Positions 49,837 to 58,543 of a stretch of 64,000 bases of DNA are shown one piece after another (the stretch's first letter is position 1; each line of letters opens with the position of its first letter). The stretch covers positions 124,001 to 188,000 of the forward strand of contig NZ_BSTF01000016.1 of assembly GCF_030269365.1 (NCBI RefSeq), given 5' to 3'. The DNA is from Lentzea sp. NBRC 102530 (GTDB taxonomy: Bacteria; Actinomycetota; Actinomycetes; Mycobacteriales; Pseudonocardiaceae). Position numbers and translations under genes: made by a program. The notes beneath the pieces are model-generated. The model had not been told where the DNA came from. It saw only the letters and a program-made list of their open reading frames with translations, and searched no databases.

Positions 49837-50945
49837 TCACGAGGGACCTGTTCGAGCGCAAGGAACTCCGGCAACTCGTCGCGGACTTCACCCGCAAGGA
49901 GATCGTGCCGCACCTCGACCAGTGGGAACGCGACGGCGAGATCCCGCGCGAACTCCACGAGAAGGCGGCGGCGCTCGACCTGCTCGGCATCGGGTTCGAG
50001 CACGGCGACCTGCTCGACTCGGTCGCGCTGACCGAGGAGATCATCCAGAACGGCGGCTCGTCGGGGGTGATGGCGGCGTTGTTCACGCTCGGCATCGCCA
50101 TCCCGCACATCTGGCAGTCCGGCAACGACGATCTGATCGAGCGGTTCGCGAAGCCCGCGATCCGGGGCGAGAAGATCGGCAGCCTCGCCGTCACCGAACC
50201 CGGTGCCGGCTCCGACGTCGCGGCCATCCGGACCACCGCGCGCCGCGACGGCGACCACTACGTCGTCAACGGCGAGAAGGTCTTCATCACCTCCGGGTGC
50301 CGCGCGGACTTCGTCACGACCGCGGTGCGCACCGGCGGTGAGGGCTACCAGGGCATCTCGCTGCTGGTGGTCGAGGACGGGTTCACCCGGCGCAAGCTCG
50401 ACAAGATGGGCTGGCACTGCAGCGACACCGCCGAACTGCACTTCGACGACGTGCGGGTGCCGGTCGCGAACCTGGTCGGCGAGGAGAACCAGGGGTTCGC
50501 GCAGATCATGCGGCAGTTCCAGGTCGAACGCGTGACGATGGCGGTCGAGGCGTACGCCACCGCGCAACGGGCGTTGGACCTGACCGTCGAGTGGACGCGC
50601 CACCGCGAGACGTTCGGCAAGCCGCTCATCAAGAACCAGGTGATCAGGCACAAGCTCGCCACGATGGCGCAACGGATCGACCTGGCGCGGACGTACACGC
50701 GGGAGGTCGCGGCGCGGATCGAACGCGGTGAGGACTGCGTGACCGAGGTCTGCTTCGCGAAGAACGCCGCCGTCGAGGCGTGCGGCGCCGTGGTCGACGA
50801 GGCGGTGCAGTTGCACGGGGGCATGGGGTACATGCGGGAGTCCGAAGTGGAGCGTCACTACCGGGACGCCCGCATCCTCGGCATCGGGGGCGGGGCGAGT
50901 GAAGTGATGACCGAGCTCGCGGCACGACGATTGGGGTTCGCCTGA
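49833..50945 (+). CDS. Acyl-CoA dehydrogenase
   Basis: The 370-residue flavoenzyme has the FAD motifs SLAVTEPGAGSDVAAI and VFITSGCRADF, EAYATAQRALDLTVEWTRHR and ETFGKPLIKNQ, and DEAVQLHGGMGYMRE near the C-terminus. At the usual MCAD-type catalytic Glu position it reads ILGIGGGASEVM, as in branched- or long-chain type enzymes that place the base elsewhere. It should oxidise an acyl-CoA to the enoyl-CoA. GTG 49833 overlaps the previous stop; its stop overlaps the carboxylase ATG. Confidence 0.9.
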   Translation: MITRDLFERKELRQLVADFTRKEIVPHLDQWERDGEIPRELHEKAAALDLLGIGFEHGDLLDSVALTEEIIQNGGSSGVMAALFTLGIAIPHIWQSGNDDLIERFAKPAIRGEKIGSLAVTEPGAGSDVAAIRTTARRDGDHYVVNGEKVFITSGCRADFVTTAVRTGGEGYQGISLLVVEDGFTRRKLDKMGWHCSDTAELHFDDVRVPVANLVGEENQGFAQIMRQFQVERVTMAVEAYATAQRALDLTVEWTRHRETFGKPLIKNQVIRHKLATMAQRIDLARTYTREVAARIERGEDCVTEVCFAKNAAVEACGAVVDEAVQLHGGMGYMRESEVERHYRDARILGIGGGASEVMTELAARRLGFA

Positions 50946-52495
50946 TGGGCAACAGGGAGGCGCTGCTCGCGAAGATCGCGGGCCTCGACGCCGAACACGC
51001 CAAAGCGCTGGCCGGAGGTGGGCCGAAGTACGTCGAACGGCACCACAAGCGCGGCAAGCTCCTCGCCCGCGAACGGGTCGAGCTGCTGATCGACGAGGAC
51101 AGCCCGTTCCTGGAGCTGTCCCCGCTCGCCGCGTGGGGCACCGACTTCCCGGTCGGCGCCTCGTGCGTCACGGGCATCGGGCGGATCGAGGGCGTCGAGT
51201 GCGTGATCGTCGCGAACGACCCGACGGTGCGCGGTGGCTCGTCGAACCCGTACACGTTGCGCAAGTCGCTGCGGGCCAACGACATCGCGTTGCAGAACCG
51301 GCTTCCGCTGGTCAGCCTGGTCGAGTCGGGCGGCGCGGACCTGCCGACGCAGAGCGAGATCTTCATCCCCGGCGGGCGGGCGTTCCGCGACCTGACGAGG
51401 CTCTCCGCGGCGGGCATCCCGACGGTCACGGCGGTGTTCGGCAACGCGACAGCCGGTGGTGCCTACGTGCCGGGCATGTCCGACTACGTGATCATGATCA
51501 AGGACCGCTCCAAGGTGTTCCTGGGCGGTCCGCCGCTGGTCAAGATGGCGACCGGCGAGGACGCCGACGACGAGTCGCTGGGCGGCGCGACGATGCACGG
51601 CGCCACGTCCGGGCTCGCGGACTTCGTCGCCGAGGACGAGACCGACGCGATCCGGCTGGCACGGCGGGTGGTCGCGCGGCTGAACTGGCGCAAGCTCGGG
51701 CCCGACCCCGCCGCCGTCGAGGAGCCGCTGTTCGACGCGGAGAGCATCCTCGACGTCGTCTCCGAGGACCAGCGGGTGCCGTTCGACCCGCGCGACGTCA
51801 TCGCGCGGCTGGTCGACGGTTCGCACTTCGACGAGTTCAAACCGTTGTACGGCAACAGCCTCGTCACCGGCTGGGCGCGCATCCACGGCTATCCGGTCGG
51901 CATCCTCGCCAACGCGCGGGGTGTGCTGTTCAGCGAGGAGTCGCAGAAGGCCACGCAGTTCATCCAGCTGGCGAACCAGAGCGACACGCCACTGGTGTTC
52001 CTGCAGAACACCACCGGGTACATGGTCGGCGCGCAGTACGAGCAGGGCGGCATCGTCAAGCACGGCTCGATGATGATCAACGCCGTCTCGAACAGCCGGG
52101 TGCCGCACCTGACGATCACGATGGGCGCCTCCTACGGCGCGGGCAACTACGGCATGTGCGGCCGGGCGTACGACCCGCGGTTCCTGTTCACGTGGCCCAA
52201 CGCCAAGTCGGCCGTGATGGGCCCGGCCCAGCTCGCGGGCGTGCTGTCGATCGTCGGGCGGCAGGCCGCGATGGCCAAGGGACAGGAGTACAACGAGGAG
52301 CACGACGCCGCCATGCGCAGGATGGTGGAGGCGCAGATCGAGGAGCAGTCGCTCGCGCCGTTCCTGTCCGGGAAGCTCTACGACGACGGCGTGATCGACC
52401 CGCGCGACACCAGGACCGTGCTCGGCTTGTGCCTCTCCGCTGTCCACAGCGGACCGATCAGGGGCGCCGACGGCTTCGGCGTCTTCCGGATGTGA
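50945..52495 (+). CDS. Acyl-CoA carboxylase beta (carboxyltransferase) subunit
   Basis: The 516-residue subunit has both carboxyltransferase halves: an acyl-CoA site (LPLVSLVESGGADLPTQSE; VFGNATAGGAYVPGMSDYV) and a biotin site (TPLVFLQNTTGYMVGAQYEQ; TMGASYGAGNYGMCGRAYDP). The QNTTGYMVG and GNYGMCGRAYDPRF segments are typical of methylcrotonyl- and geranyl-CoA carboxylases. With the alpha subunit it carboxylates an alpha,beta-unsaturated acyl-CoA. ATG 50945 overlaps the dehydrogenase stop (TGATG). Confidence 0.92.
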   Translation: MGNREALLAKIAGLDAEHAKALAGGGPKYVERHHKRGKLLARERVELLIDEDSPFLELSPLAAWGTDFPVGASCVTGIGRIEGVECVIVANDPTVRGGSSNPYTLRKSLRANDIALQNRLPLVSLVESGGADLPTQSEIFIPGGRAFRDLTRLSAAGIPTVTAVFGNATAGGAYVPGMSDYVIMIKDRSKVFLGGPPLVKMATGEDADDESLGGATMHGATSGLADFVAEDETDAIRLARRVVARLNWRKLGPDPAAVEEPLFDAESILDVVSEDQRVPFDPRDVIARLVDGSHFDEFKPLYGNSLVTGWARIHGYPVGILANARGVLFSEESQKATQFIQLANQSDTPLVFLQNTTGYMVGAQYEQGGIVKHGSMMINAVSNSRVPHLTITMGASYGAGNYGMCGRAYDPRFLFTWPNAKSAVMGPAQLAGVLSIVGRQAAMAKGQEYNEEHDAAMRRMVEAQIEEQSLAPFLSGKLYDDGVIDPRDTRTVLGLCLSAVHSGPIRGADGFGVFRM

Positions 52496-52500
52496 GCGAG

Positions 52501-54333
52501 ATGATCAAGAGTCTGCTGATCGCCAACCGCGGCGAGATCGCCCGCCGGATCATCCGCACCTGCAAGGACAACGGCATCCGCACGGTCGCCGTGTTCTCCG
52601 ACCCGGACGCCGACGCGCCGCACGTCCGGGAGGCCGACTTCGCGGTCCGGCTGCCCGGCGCGTCGCCCGCCGAGACCTACCTGCGGGCCGACCTGCTCGT
52701 GGAGGCGGCGGTCAAGGCCGGTGCCGACGCGGTGCACCCCGGCTACGGATTCCTCAGCGAGAACGCCGGCTTCGCCCGCAAGGTGCAGGCCGCGGGACTC
52801 ACGTGGGTCGGGCCGGAGCCTGACTCCATCGAGGCGATGGGCTCGAAGGTCGCGGCCAAGAAGCGGATGGCGGCGGCCGGCGTGCCGACGTTGCCCGAAC
52901 TCGATCCCGAGACCGTCACCGAGTTCCCGGTGCTGATCAAGGCGTCCGCCGGTGGTGGCGGGCGCGGCATGCGGATCGTCCGGGAGAGGTCCGGGTTCGC
53001 GGACGCGCTCGCCAGTGCGCGGCGCGAGGCCGAGTCGGCGTTCGGCGACCCCACGGTGTTCTGCGAGCCGTTGCTGGAGCAGGCGCGGCACGTCGAGGTG
53101 CAGGTCCTCGCCGACGCGCACGGCACGGTGTGGGCGCTCGGCGAACGCGAGTGCTCGATCCAGCGCAGGCACCAGAAGATCGTCGAGGAGTCACCGAGCC
53201 CGGCGGTCGGCGACGACGTGCGGCAGCGGCTGTTCGCGGCGGCCACGGCGGCGGCCGAGTCGATCGGGTACGTCGGCGCGGGCACCGTCGAGTTCATGCT
53301 GAAGGGCGAGGACTTCCACTTCCTGGAGGTCAACACGCGGCTGCAGGTCGAGCACCCGGTCACCGAGTTCGTGTACGGCGTGGACCTGGTGCAGTGGCAA
53401 CTGCGGATCGCCGAGGGCGCGCGGTTGCCCGCGGAGGCACCGGAACCGCGCGGGCACGCGATCGAGGTCCGGCTGTACGCCGAGGACCCCGCGCACGACT
53501 GGCGGCCCGCGAGCGGCACGCTGCACCGGTTCGAGGTGCCCGGCGACGTGCGGCTGGACAGCGGCGTCGAGGACGGCTCGGTGGTGTCGGTGCACTACGA
53601 CCCCATGCTGGCCAAGGTGATCGCGTACGCGCCGACCCGCAGGGCCGCGGCCCGCAAGCTCGTGACGGCGCTGGAGAACGCGCGGATCCACGGGCTGGTG
53701 ACGAACCGGCAGCTGCTCGTGGACGTGGTGAGCGACGCCGACTTCCTGAACGGCGACACCCACACCGGGTTCCTCGACGAGCACGACTTCAGCAGGTCCG
53801 TTGACCCGCAACCGTTTGCGCTCGCGGCGGCGCTGGCGTCCGCCGCGACGCGGAGGATCGGTCACCTGCCGCTGGGCTGGCGCAACGTCCGGTCGCAGCG
53901 GCCGAAGGCGAGGTTCCTGCACGGCGAGGAGCTGGTCGAGGTCGAGTACGACCCGGCGCAGGCCACGCCGGACACGGTCGTGCTGGACCTGGACGGCGTG
54001 CGGGTGCCGTTCCACGTGGCCCGCTACGGCGACGTGGTCGAGGTCGACTCGTCGCGCGGATCGGTGACGCTGAAGGTCGTGCCGCGCTTCCCCGAGCCGG
54101 AGACGAAGCTCGCGCCCGGCGCGACCGTCGCGCCGATGCCCGGCACCGTGGTCCGGGTCAGCGTCGCGCAGGGCGACTCCGTCGAAGCCGGTGCCGAACT
54201 CCTGGTGCTGGAAGCGATGAAGATGGAACACCGCGTGCTCGCGACGAACGCGGGCACGGTCACCGAACTGCTCGTGGAGAACGCCCAGCAGGTCAACGCC
54301 GGAGACGTCCTGGTCGTAGTGGAGGAACAGTGA
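52501..54333 (+). CDS. Acyl-CoA carboxylase alpha subunit (biotin carboxylase + BCCP)
   Basis: The 610-residue subunit has a biotin carboxylase domain (LLIANRGEIARRIIRTCKDN; ATP-grasp KASAGGGGRGMRIV; EVNTRLQVEHPVTE) and a C-terminal biotinyl domain with EAMKMEH, where Lys574 should be biotinylated. It uses bicarbonate and ATP and passes CO2 to the beta subunit. ATG 52501 is used; a GTG at 52492 that overlaps the previous stop would add three residues. It overlaps the next gene by 4 bp. Confidence 0.93.
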   Translation: MIKSLLIANRGEIARRIIRTCKDNGIRTVAVFSDPDADAPHVREADFAVRLPGASPAETYLRADLLVEAAVKAGADAVHPGYGFLSENAGFARKVQAAGLTWVGPEPDSIEAMGSKVAAKKRMAAAGVPTLPELDPETVTEFPVLIKASAGGGGRGMRIVRERSGFADALASARREAESAFGDPTVFCEPLLEQARHVEVQVLADAHGTVWALGERECSIQRRHQKIVEESPSPAVGDDVRQRLFAAATAAAESIGYVGAGTVEFMLKGEDFHFLEVNTRLQVEHPVTEFVYGVDLVQWQLRIAEGARLPAEAPEPRGHAIEVRLYAEDPAHDWRPASGTLHRFEVPGDVRLDSGVEDGSVVSVHYDPMLAKVIAYAPTRRAAARKLVTALENARIHGLVTNRQLLVDVVSDADFLNGDTHTGFLDEHDFSRSVDPQPFALAAALASAATRRIGHLPLGWRNVRSQRPKARFLHGEELVEVEYDPAQATPDTVVLDLDGVRVPFHVARYGDVVEVDSSRGSVTLKVVPRFPEPETKLAPGATVAPMPGTVVRVSVAQGDSVEAGAELLVLEAMKMEHRVLATNAGTVTELLVENAQQVNAGDVLVVVEEQ

Positions 54334-55469
54334 GCTTCGTCGAGTCCGAAGAGCGGATCGCGCTGCGCAAGGCCGTCGCCGAGTTCGGCGCGAAGTACGG
54401 CCACGACTACTTCACCGCCAAGGCGAGGGCGGGGGAGAAGACCACCGAACTGTGGGAGGAGGCCGGCAAACTCGGCTACCTCGGCGTCGCGGTACCGGAG
54501 GAGTTCGGCGGTGGTGGCGGCGGCATCGGTGACCTCGCGGCGGTGTGCGAGGAGCTCGCGGCGGCGGGCTGTCCGTTGCTGCTCATGGTGGTCTCGCCGG
54601 CGATCTGCGCGACGGTGATCGCCCGGTTCGGCACGGACGAGCAGAAGGCCAAGTGGCTGCCCGGTTTCGCGGACGGCACGCTCAAGATGGCGTTCGCGAT
54701 CACCGAGCCGGACGCGGGGTCGAACTCGCACAAGCTCCGCACGAGCGTGCGCCGCGACGGCGACGACTGGGTGCTGAAGGGCGGCAAGACCTACATCTCC
54801 GGCGTCGACGAGGCCGACGCGGTGCTCGTCGTCGCGATCCTGGAGACCGGACCGGTGCTCGTCGTCGTCCCGACGAACGCCGAGGGCTTCACCCGGCAGG
54901 AGATCGACATGGACCTGTTCATGCCGGAGAAGCAGTTCACGCTGTTCTTCGACGACGTCCGGCTGCCGTCCGACGCGGTCGTCGGCTCGCCGGACCAGGG
55001 GCTGCTGCAGGTCTTCGCCGGGCTCAACCCCGAACGGATCATGGGTGCGAGCATGGCCACCGGGTCCGCGCGGCTCGCGGTCGCCAAGGCCGTGAAGTAC
55101 GCGAAGGAGCGGCAGGTCTGGGACACGCCGATCGGTGCTCACCAGGGCCTCGCGCACCCGCTCGCGAAGGTCCACGTCGAGATCGAACTCGCCCGGCTGA
55201 TGACGCAGAAGGCCGCCGCGCTCTACGACTCCGGCCGCGACAAGGAGGCGGGCGAGGCCGCGAACATGGCCAAGTACGCGGCGGGCGAGGCCATCGCGGC
55301 CGCGGTCGACCAGGCGATCCAGATCCACGGCGGCAACGGGCTGAGCCGGGAGTACGGCCTCGCCTCGATGCTCGCGTCGTCGCGGTTGTCCCGGATCGCG
55401 CCCGTGTCGCGGGAGATGGTGCTCAACTTCGTCGCGCAGAACTCGCTGAAGCTTCCCCGGTCCTACTGA
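54330..55469 (+). CDS. Acyl-CoA dehydrogenase
   Basis: This second acyl-CoA dehydrogenase of the operon (379 residues) has FAITEPDAGSNSHKLRTSVR and YISGVDEADAV for FAD and acyl binding, and AIQIHGGNGLSREYGLASML near the end. The usual catalytic Glu region reads RLSRIAPVSREM, so the base is elsewhere or activity is altered. It is distinct from the first paralogue, suggesting two dehydrogenation steps. GTG 54330 overlaps the carboxylase stop (GTGA). Confidence 0.9.
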   Translation: MSFVESEERIALRKAVAEFGAKYGHDYFTAKARAGEKTTELWEEAGKLGYLGVAVPEEFGGGGGGIGDLAAVCEELAAAGCPLLLMVVSPAICATVIARFGTDEQKAKWLPGFADGTLKMAFAITEPDAGSNSHKLRTSVRRDGDDWVLKGGKTYISGVDEADAVLVVAILETGPVLVVVPTNAEGFTRQEIDMDLFMPEKQFTLFFDDVRLPSDAVVGSPDQGLLQVFAGLNPERIMGASMATGSARLAVAKAVKYAKERQVWDTPIGAHQGLAHPLAKVHVEIELARLMTQKAAALYDSGRDKEAGEAANMAKYAAGEAIAAAVDQAIQIHGGNGLSREYGLASMLASSRLSRIAPVSREMVLNFVAQNSLKLPRSY

Positions 55470-55482
55470 CACACTGCGGGGC

Positions 55483-56283
55483 ATGGGGACCTTCACTTCG
55501 AACGGCGTCGGCCTCGTCCACCACGGCGAGGCCGACGACCCGGTGATCTGCCTGCCCGGCGGGCCGATGCAGGCCTCGTCGTACCTGGGCGGCCTGCCGC
55601 TGCGCGACGTGATCAGGCTGGACCTGCGCGGTACCGGCGAATCGGAGAAGGCGGACAGCTACCGCGCCGACCACGTCGCCGACGACGTCGAGGCGTTGCG
55701 GCAGCACCTGGGGCTCGACCGGCTGCGGCTGCTCGGGCACTCCGCGGGTGGCACGCTCGCCATCCTGTACGCGACCCGTTTTCCGCGGCACGTCGAGGAA
55801 CTCGTGCTCATCGCGCCCAGTGCGCGCGTGGTCGGCATCGACGTGACCGACGACGACCGCCGCGCGGTGGCGCTGCGGCGGTCGGCAGAACCCTGGTACG
55901 CCGAGGCGATCCAGGGGTTCGAGGAGATCTGGGCCGGGAACCTCAGCGAGGACGCGTTCGCGAAGATCGCCCCGTTCCACCACGGGCGCTGGGACGACGC
56001 CGCACGCGCGCTCGAAGACCACCCGCGCAACGACGAGGCCGCCGCCGAGTTCTACGCCGAGGGCGCGTTCGACCCGGCGCAGGTGCGCGCGGCGCTGGGA
56101 GAGCTCGATGTGCCAACGGTTCTCCTCAGCGGCGAGCACGACGTCGCGCTGCCGCCCAACCGCGCGCGGGAGTACGCGGCGTTGATCCCCGGCGCCCGGT
56201 TCGCGCTGCAGGCCGGTGCCGGTCACTTCCCCTGGGTGGACGACCCCGGCGCATTCGTGGAGCTGCTCCAGCGCATTCCGTAG
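55483..56283 (+). CDS. Alpha/beta hydrolase (proline iminopeptidase-like)
   Basis: The 266-residue hydrolase has the oxyanion segment ICLPGGPMQASSYLGG (GGPG-like), LDLRGTGES, nucleophile elbow GHSAGG, acid in LSGEHDVALPP and His in GAGHFPWVDDP. The GGP and DxRGxGxS segments recall proline iminopeptidases. It follows the operon by 13 bp and may be its last gene. The last 61 bp overlap the convergent HTH gene. Confidence 0.85.
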   Translation: MGTFTSNGVGLVHHGEADDPVICLPGGPMQASSYLGGLPLRDVIRLDLRGTGESEKADSYRADHVADDVEALRQHLGLDRLRLLGHSAGGTLAILYATRFPRHVEELVLIAPSARVVGIDVTDDDRRAVALRRSAEPWYAEAIQGFEEIWAGNLSEDAFAKIAPFHHGRWDDAARALEDHPRNDEAAAEFYAEGAFDPAQVRAALGELDVPTVLLSGEHDVALPPNRAREYAALIPGARFALQAGAGHFPWVDDPGAFVELLQRIP

Positions 56284-57119
56284 ACGCCGGGACCGAAGTC
56301 GAGCGCGGCCGCGTGCGCGTAACCCCCGTCGTCCACGGCGGCGGGGGCCACGCCGCCCGCCTCCGTTCCGGCGGGGCCGGTCGCGAATTGCTCGCAGGCG
56401 TCCGGTGCGTCCTGGAATTTGATCTCCAGCACGTAGTCGTGGACGCGTTCGGCGAACCGGCGGAAATGCGTGTGCTCGGCCGTCGGATGTGGATAGACCA
56501 ATTCGTACTCGATCGCGACGGACTCGCCCGCGGAGATCGGTTCGTCGAACAACAGCTCCGCGACGAGCACGCCGTTCGTGCGTTCGCGGGCGATCCTCCC
56601 GACCCGGCAGGAGCGCACGGCGGTGAGCGCGGGCTGCGCGGAACCCGTTTCCTGACAAAGGATCCAGCGGTCCACATTGGCGGAACTCGCCCGCATGACC
56701 TGACGTGACCGGACGCCGCGCACCCCGCCGCACGCCGCGACGTCCACCCGGTCGTGCTGGGCGGTCAGCGCCAGGCCGGAGGAGTCCCACGCGGCCCGTG
56801 CGGACGGCTCCCGCCTGCGCGAACGGCCTCGCGGCCGCGGTGGTCCCAGCAGGCGGCTGAGAGCGCTCTCGGGCAACCCGAGCACGTCCTCGAGGTGCGC
56901 GAGGGCCATCAACGACTCGGGGCGCTCGGGTCTGCGCCTGCCCGACTGCCAGTAGCTCAGCGCCGTCACGCTGATCGGCGCGCCCCGCACCTTCAGCCGG
57001 TGCTGCAACCGTTCCAGGCTGAGTCCCCGCACCTGGATCGCGACCCGCAACGCGTCCGCGAACGGACCCGTCACGAGAAGGTCGGCGAGCTCCTCGCGCG
57101 GTGGGTAAATCGTGAGCAT
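56223..57119 (-). CDS. HTH (XRE-like) domain protein, unknown C-terminal domain
   Basis: The 298-residue protein has an N-terminal helix-turn-helix (LERLQHRLKVRGAPISVTAL then SYWQSGRRRPERPES), a basic linker, and a C-terminal half with beta-rich segments (ELLFDEPISAGESVAIEYEL; DYVLEIKFQDAPDACEQFAT). ATG 57119 follows GGAGGA. It is divergent from the first S8 peptidase, so it may regulate that cluster; this is positional inference. The last 61 bp lie antisense to the alpha/beta hydrolase gene. Confidence 0.7.
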   Translation of the reverse strand: MLTIYPPREELADLLVTGPFADALRVAIQVRGLSLERLQHRLKVRGAPISVTALSYWQSGRRRPERPESLMALAHLEDVLGLPESALSRLLGPPRPRGRSRRREPSARAAWDSSGLALTAQHDRVDVAACGGVRGVRSRQVMRASSANVDRWILCQETGSAQPALTAVRSCRVGRIARERTNGVLVAELLFDEPISAGESVAIEYELVYPHPTAEHTHFRRFAERVHDYVLEIKFQDAPDACEQFATGPAGTEAGGVAPAAVDDGGYAHAAALDFGPGVYGMRWSSSTNAPGSSTQGK

Positions 57120-57300
57120 CGGTCCTCCGGTTTCACGGAGTCAAGATCGGAAGGCTATCGGCAGCAAAGGGAACGCGGTACAGCCGATCGGCGGTTTTCA
57201 CCGGCTGGGAAACCCGCCAGGTTCAGATCTCGGGACTATTACGCCGCCAATAGGCCCGTCGGTTTCCCTGCTGCATCCCTGCGACGAACAGGACTGCACA

Positions 57301-58461
57301 ATGCGCAAGACTGCAACTCTGCTGGGTTCGGCGGTCATGATCGCCGCGTTCGCGGCACCGGCCACCGCCGCGGTGGGCGAGATCCGCGTCTCGCCCGGTC
57401 AGAACATCGCCGGAAGCTTCATCGTCAAGCTCAAGGACAACGCGGTCACCGCGAGCGCGCAGGCTCTCGGTTCCCGGTTCGGCGGTCAGGTCGGCCACGT
57501 CTACGACGCCGTGTTCCAGGGCTTCTCGGTGAAGATGAGCGACGCCCAGGCGCGCAGACTCGCCGCTGACCCCGCGGTCGAGTACGTGGAACGCGACCAG
57601 GTGGTCAGCATCCAGGCGACCCAGGTCAACCCGCCGTCGTGGGGGCTCGACCGGATCGACCAGCGCACCCTGCCGCTCGACCAGCGCTACACCTACAACT
57701 CCACCGGTTCCGGCGTGAACGCCTACATCATCGACACCGGTGTCCGCATCACCCACCGCGACTTCGGCGGCCGCGCCCGCAACGGCTACGACTTCGTGGA
57801 CAACGACGCCGTCGCGCAGGACGGCAACGGCCACGGCACGCACGTCGCCGGCACCGTCGCGGGCACCTCCTACGGCGTCGCGAAGCAGGCGACCATCATC
57901 GGTGTCCGCGTGCTGAACAACTCGGGTTCGGGCACCATCGCCGGTGTCGTCGCCGGCGTGAACTGGGTGGCGAACAACCACGTCAAACCCGCTGTCGCCA
58001 ACATGTCGCTGGGCGGCGGCGCGAACACCTCGCTCGACAACGCCGTGAGCGGGGCGATCACCCGCGGCGTGACGTTCGCCGTCGCGGCGGGCAACTCCAA
58101 CACGAACGCGGCGAACACCTCGCCCGCGCGCGTGGCGGCGGCGCTGACCGTGGGCTCCACCGAGCGCACCGACGCCCGTTCCTCCTTCTCCAACTACGGC
58201 CCGGTCGTCGACGTGTTCGCACCCGGCGGCGGCATCACCTCCGCCTGGCACACCAGTGACACGGCCTCGAACACGATCTCCGGCACCTCGATGGCGTCGC
58301 CGCACGTCGCCGGTGTGGTGGCCCGCTACCTGCAGGGCAACCGGAACGTGACGCCCGCCCAGGTGGCGACCGCGATCACGAGCAACGCCACCAACGGCAA
58401 GGTGACCAACCCCGGCCCGAGCACGACGACCAGGCTCCTGTACTGGGCGCCGACCAGCTGA
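57301..58461 (+). CDS. Secreted S8 (subtilisin/proteinase K-like) peptidase 1
   Basis: The 386-residue preproenzyme has a Sec signal peptide (MRKTATLLGSAVMIAAFAAP, cleaved after ATA), an inhibitor I9 propeptide (AGSFIVKLKDNAVTASAQAL), and a catalytic domain with Asp145 (IIDTGV), His178 (NGHGTHVAGT), Asn265 (AAGNSN) and Ser330 (GTSMASPHVAG). It is predicted active and secreted. A 181-bp upstream gap separates it from the divergent HTH gene and holds a TTTCCCTGC element also seen before the other two peptidase genes. A terminator follows. Confidence 0.92.
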   Translation: MRKTATLLGSAVMIAAFAAPATAAVGEIRVSPGQNIAGSFIVKLKDNAVTASAQALGSRFGGQVGHVYDAVFQGFSVKMSDAQARRLAADPAVEYVERDQVVSIQATQVNPPSWGLDRIDQRTLPLDQRYTYNSTGSGVNAYIIDTGVRITHRDFGGRARNGYDFVDNDAVAQDGNGHGTHVAGTVAGTSYGVAKQATIIGVRVLNNSGSGTIAGVVAGVNWVANNHVKPAVANMSLGGGANTSLDNAVSGAITRGVTFAVAAGNSNTNAANTSPARVAAALTVGSTERTDARSSFSNYGPVVDVFAPGGGITSAWHTSDTASNTISGTSMASPHVAGVVARYLQGNRNVTPAQVATAITSNATNGKVTNPGPSTTTRLLYWAPTS

Positions 58462-58482
58462 ACCCGGCAGTCCCGTGATGTG

Positions 58483-58513
58483 CGGCCCCGGCTCCTCTCG
58501 CGAGCCGGGGCCG
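58483..58513 (+). terminator. Terminator after S8 peptidase 1
   Basis: CGGCCCCGGCTC (58483-58494) and GAGCCGGGGCCG (58502-58513) form a perfect 12-bp stem with a 7-nt loop, followed by TTTCCCC. It separates peptidases 1 and 2. Confidence 0.85.
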
Positions 58514-58543
58514 TTTCCCCTGCAACCGGAAGGAAACCTGCCC

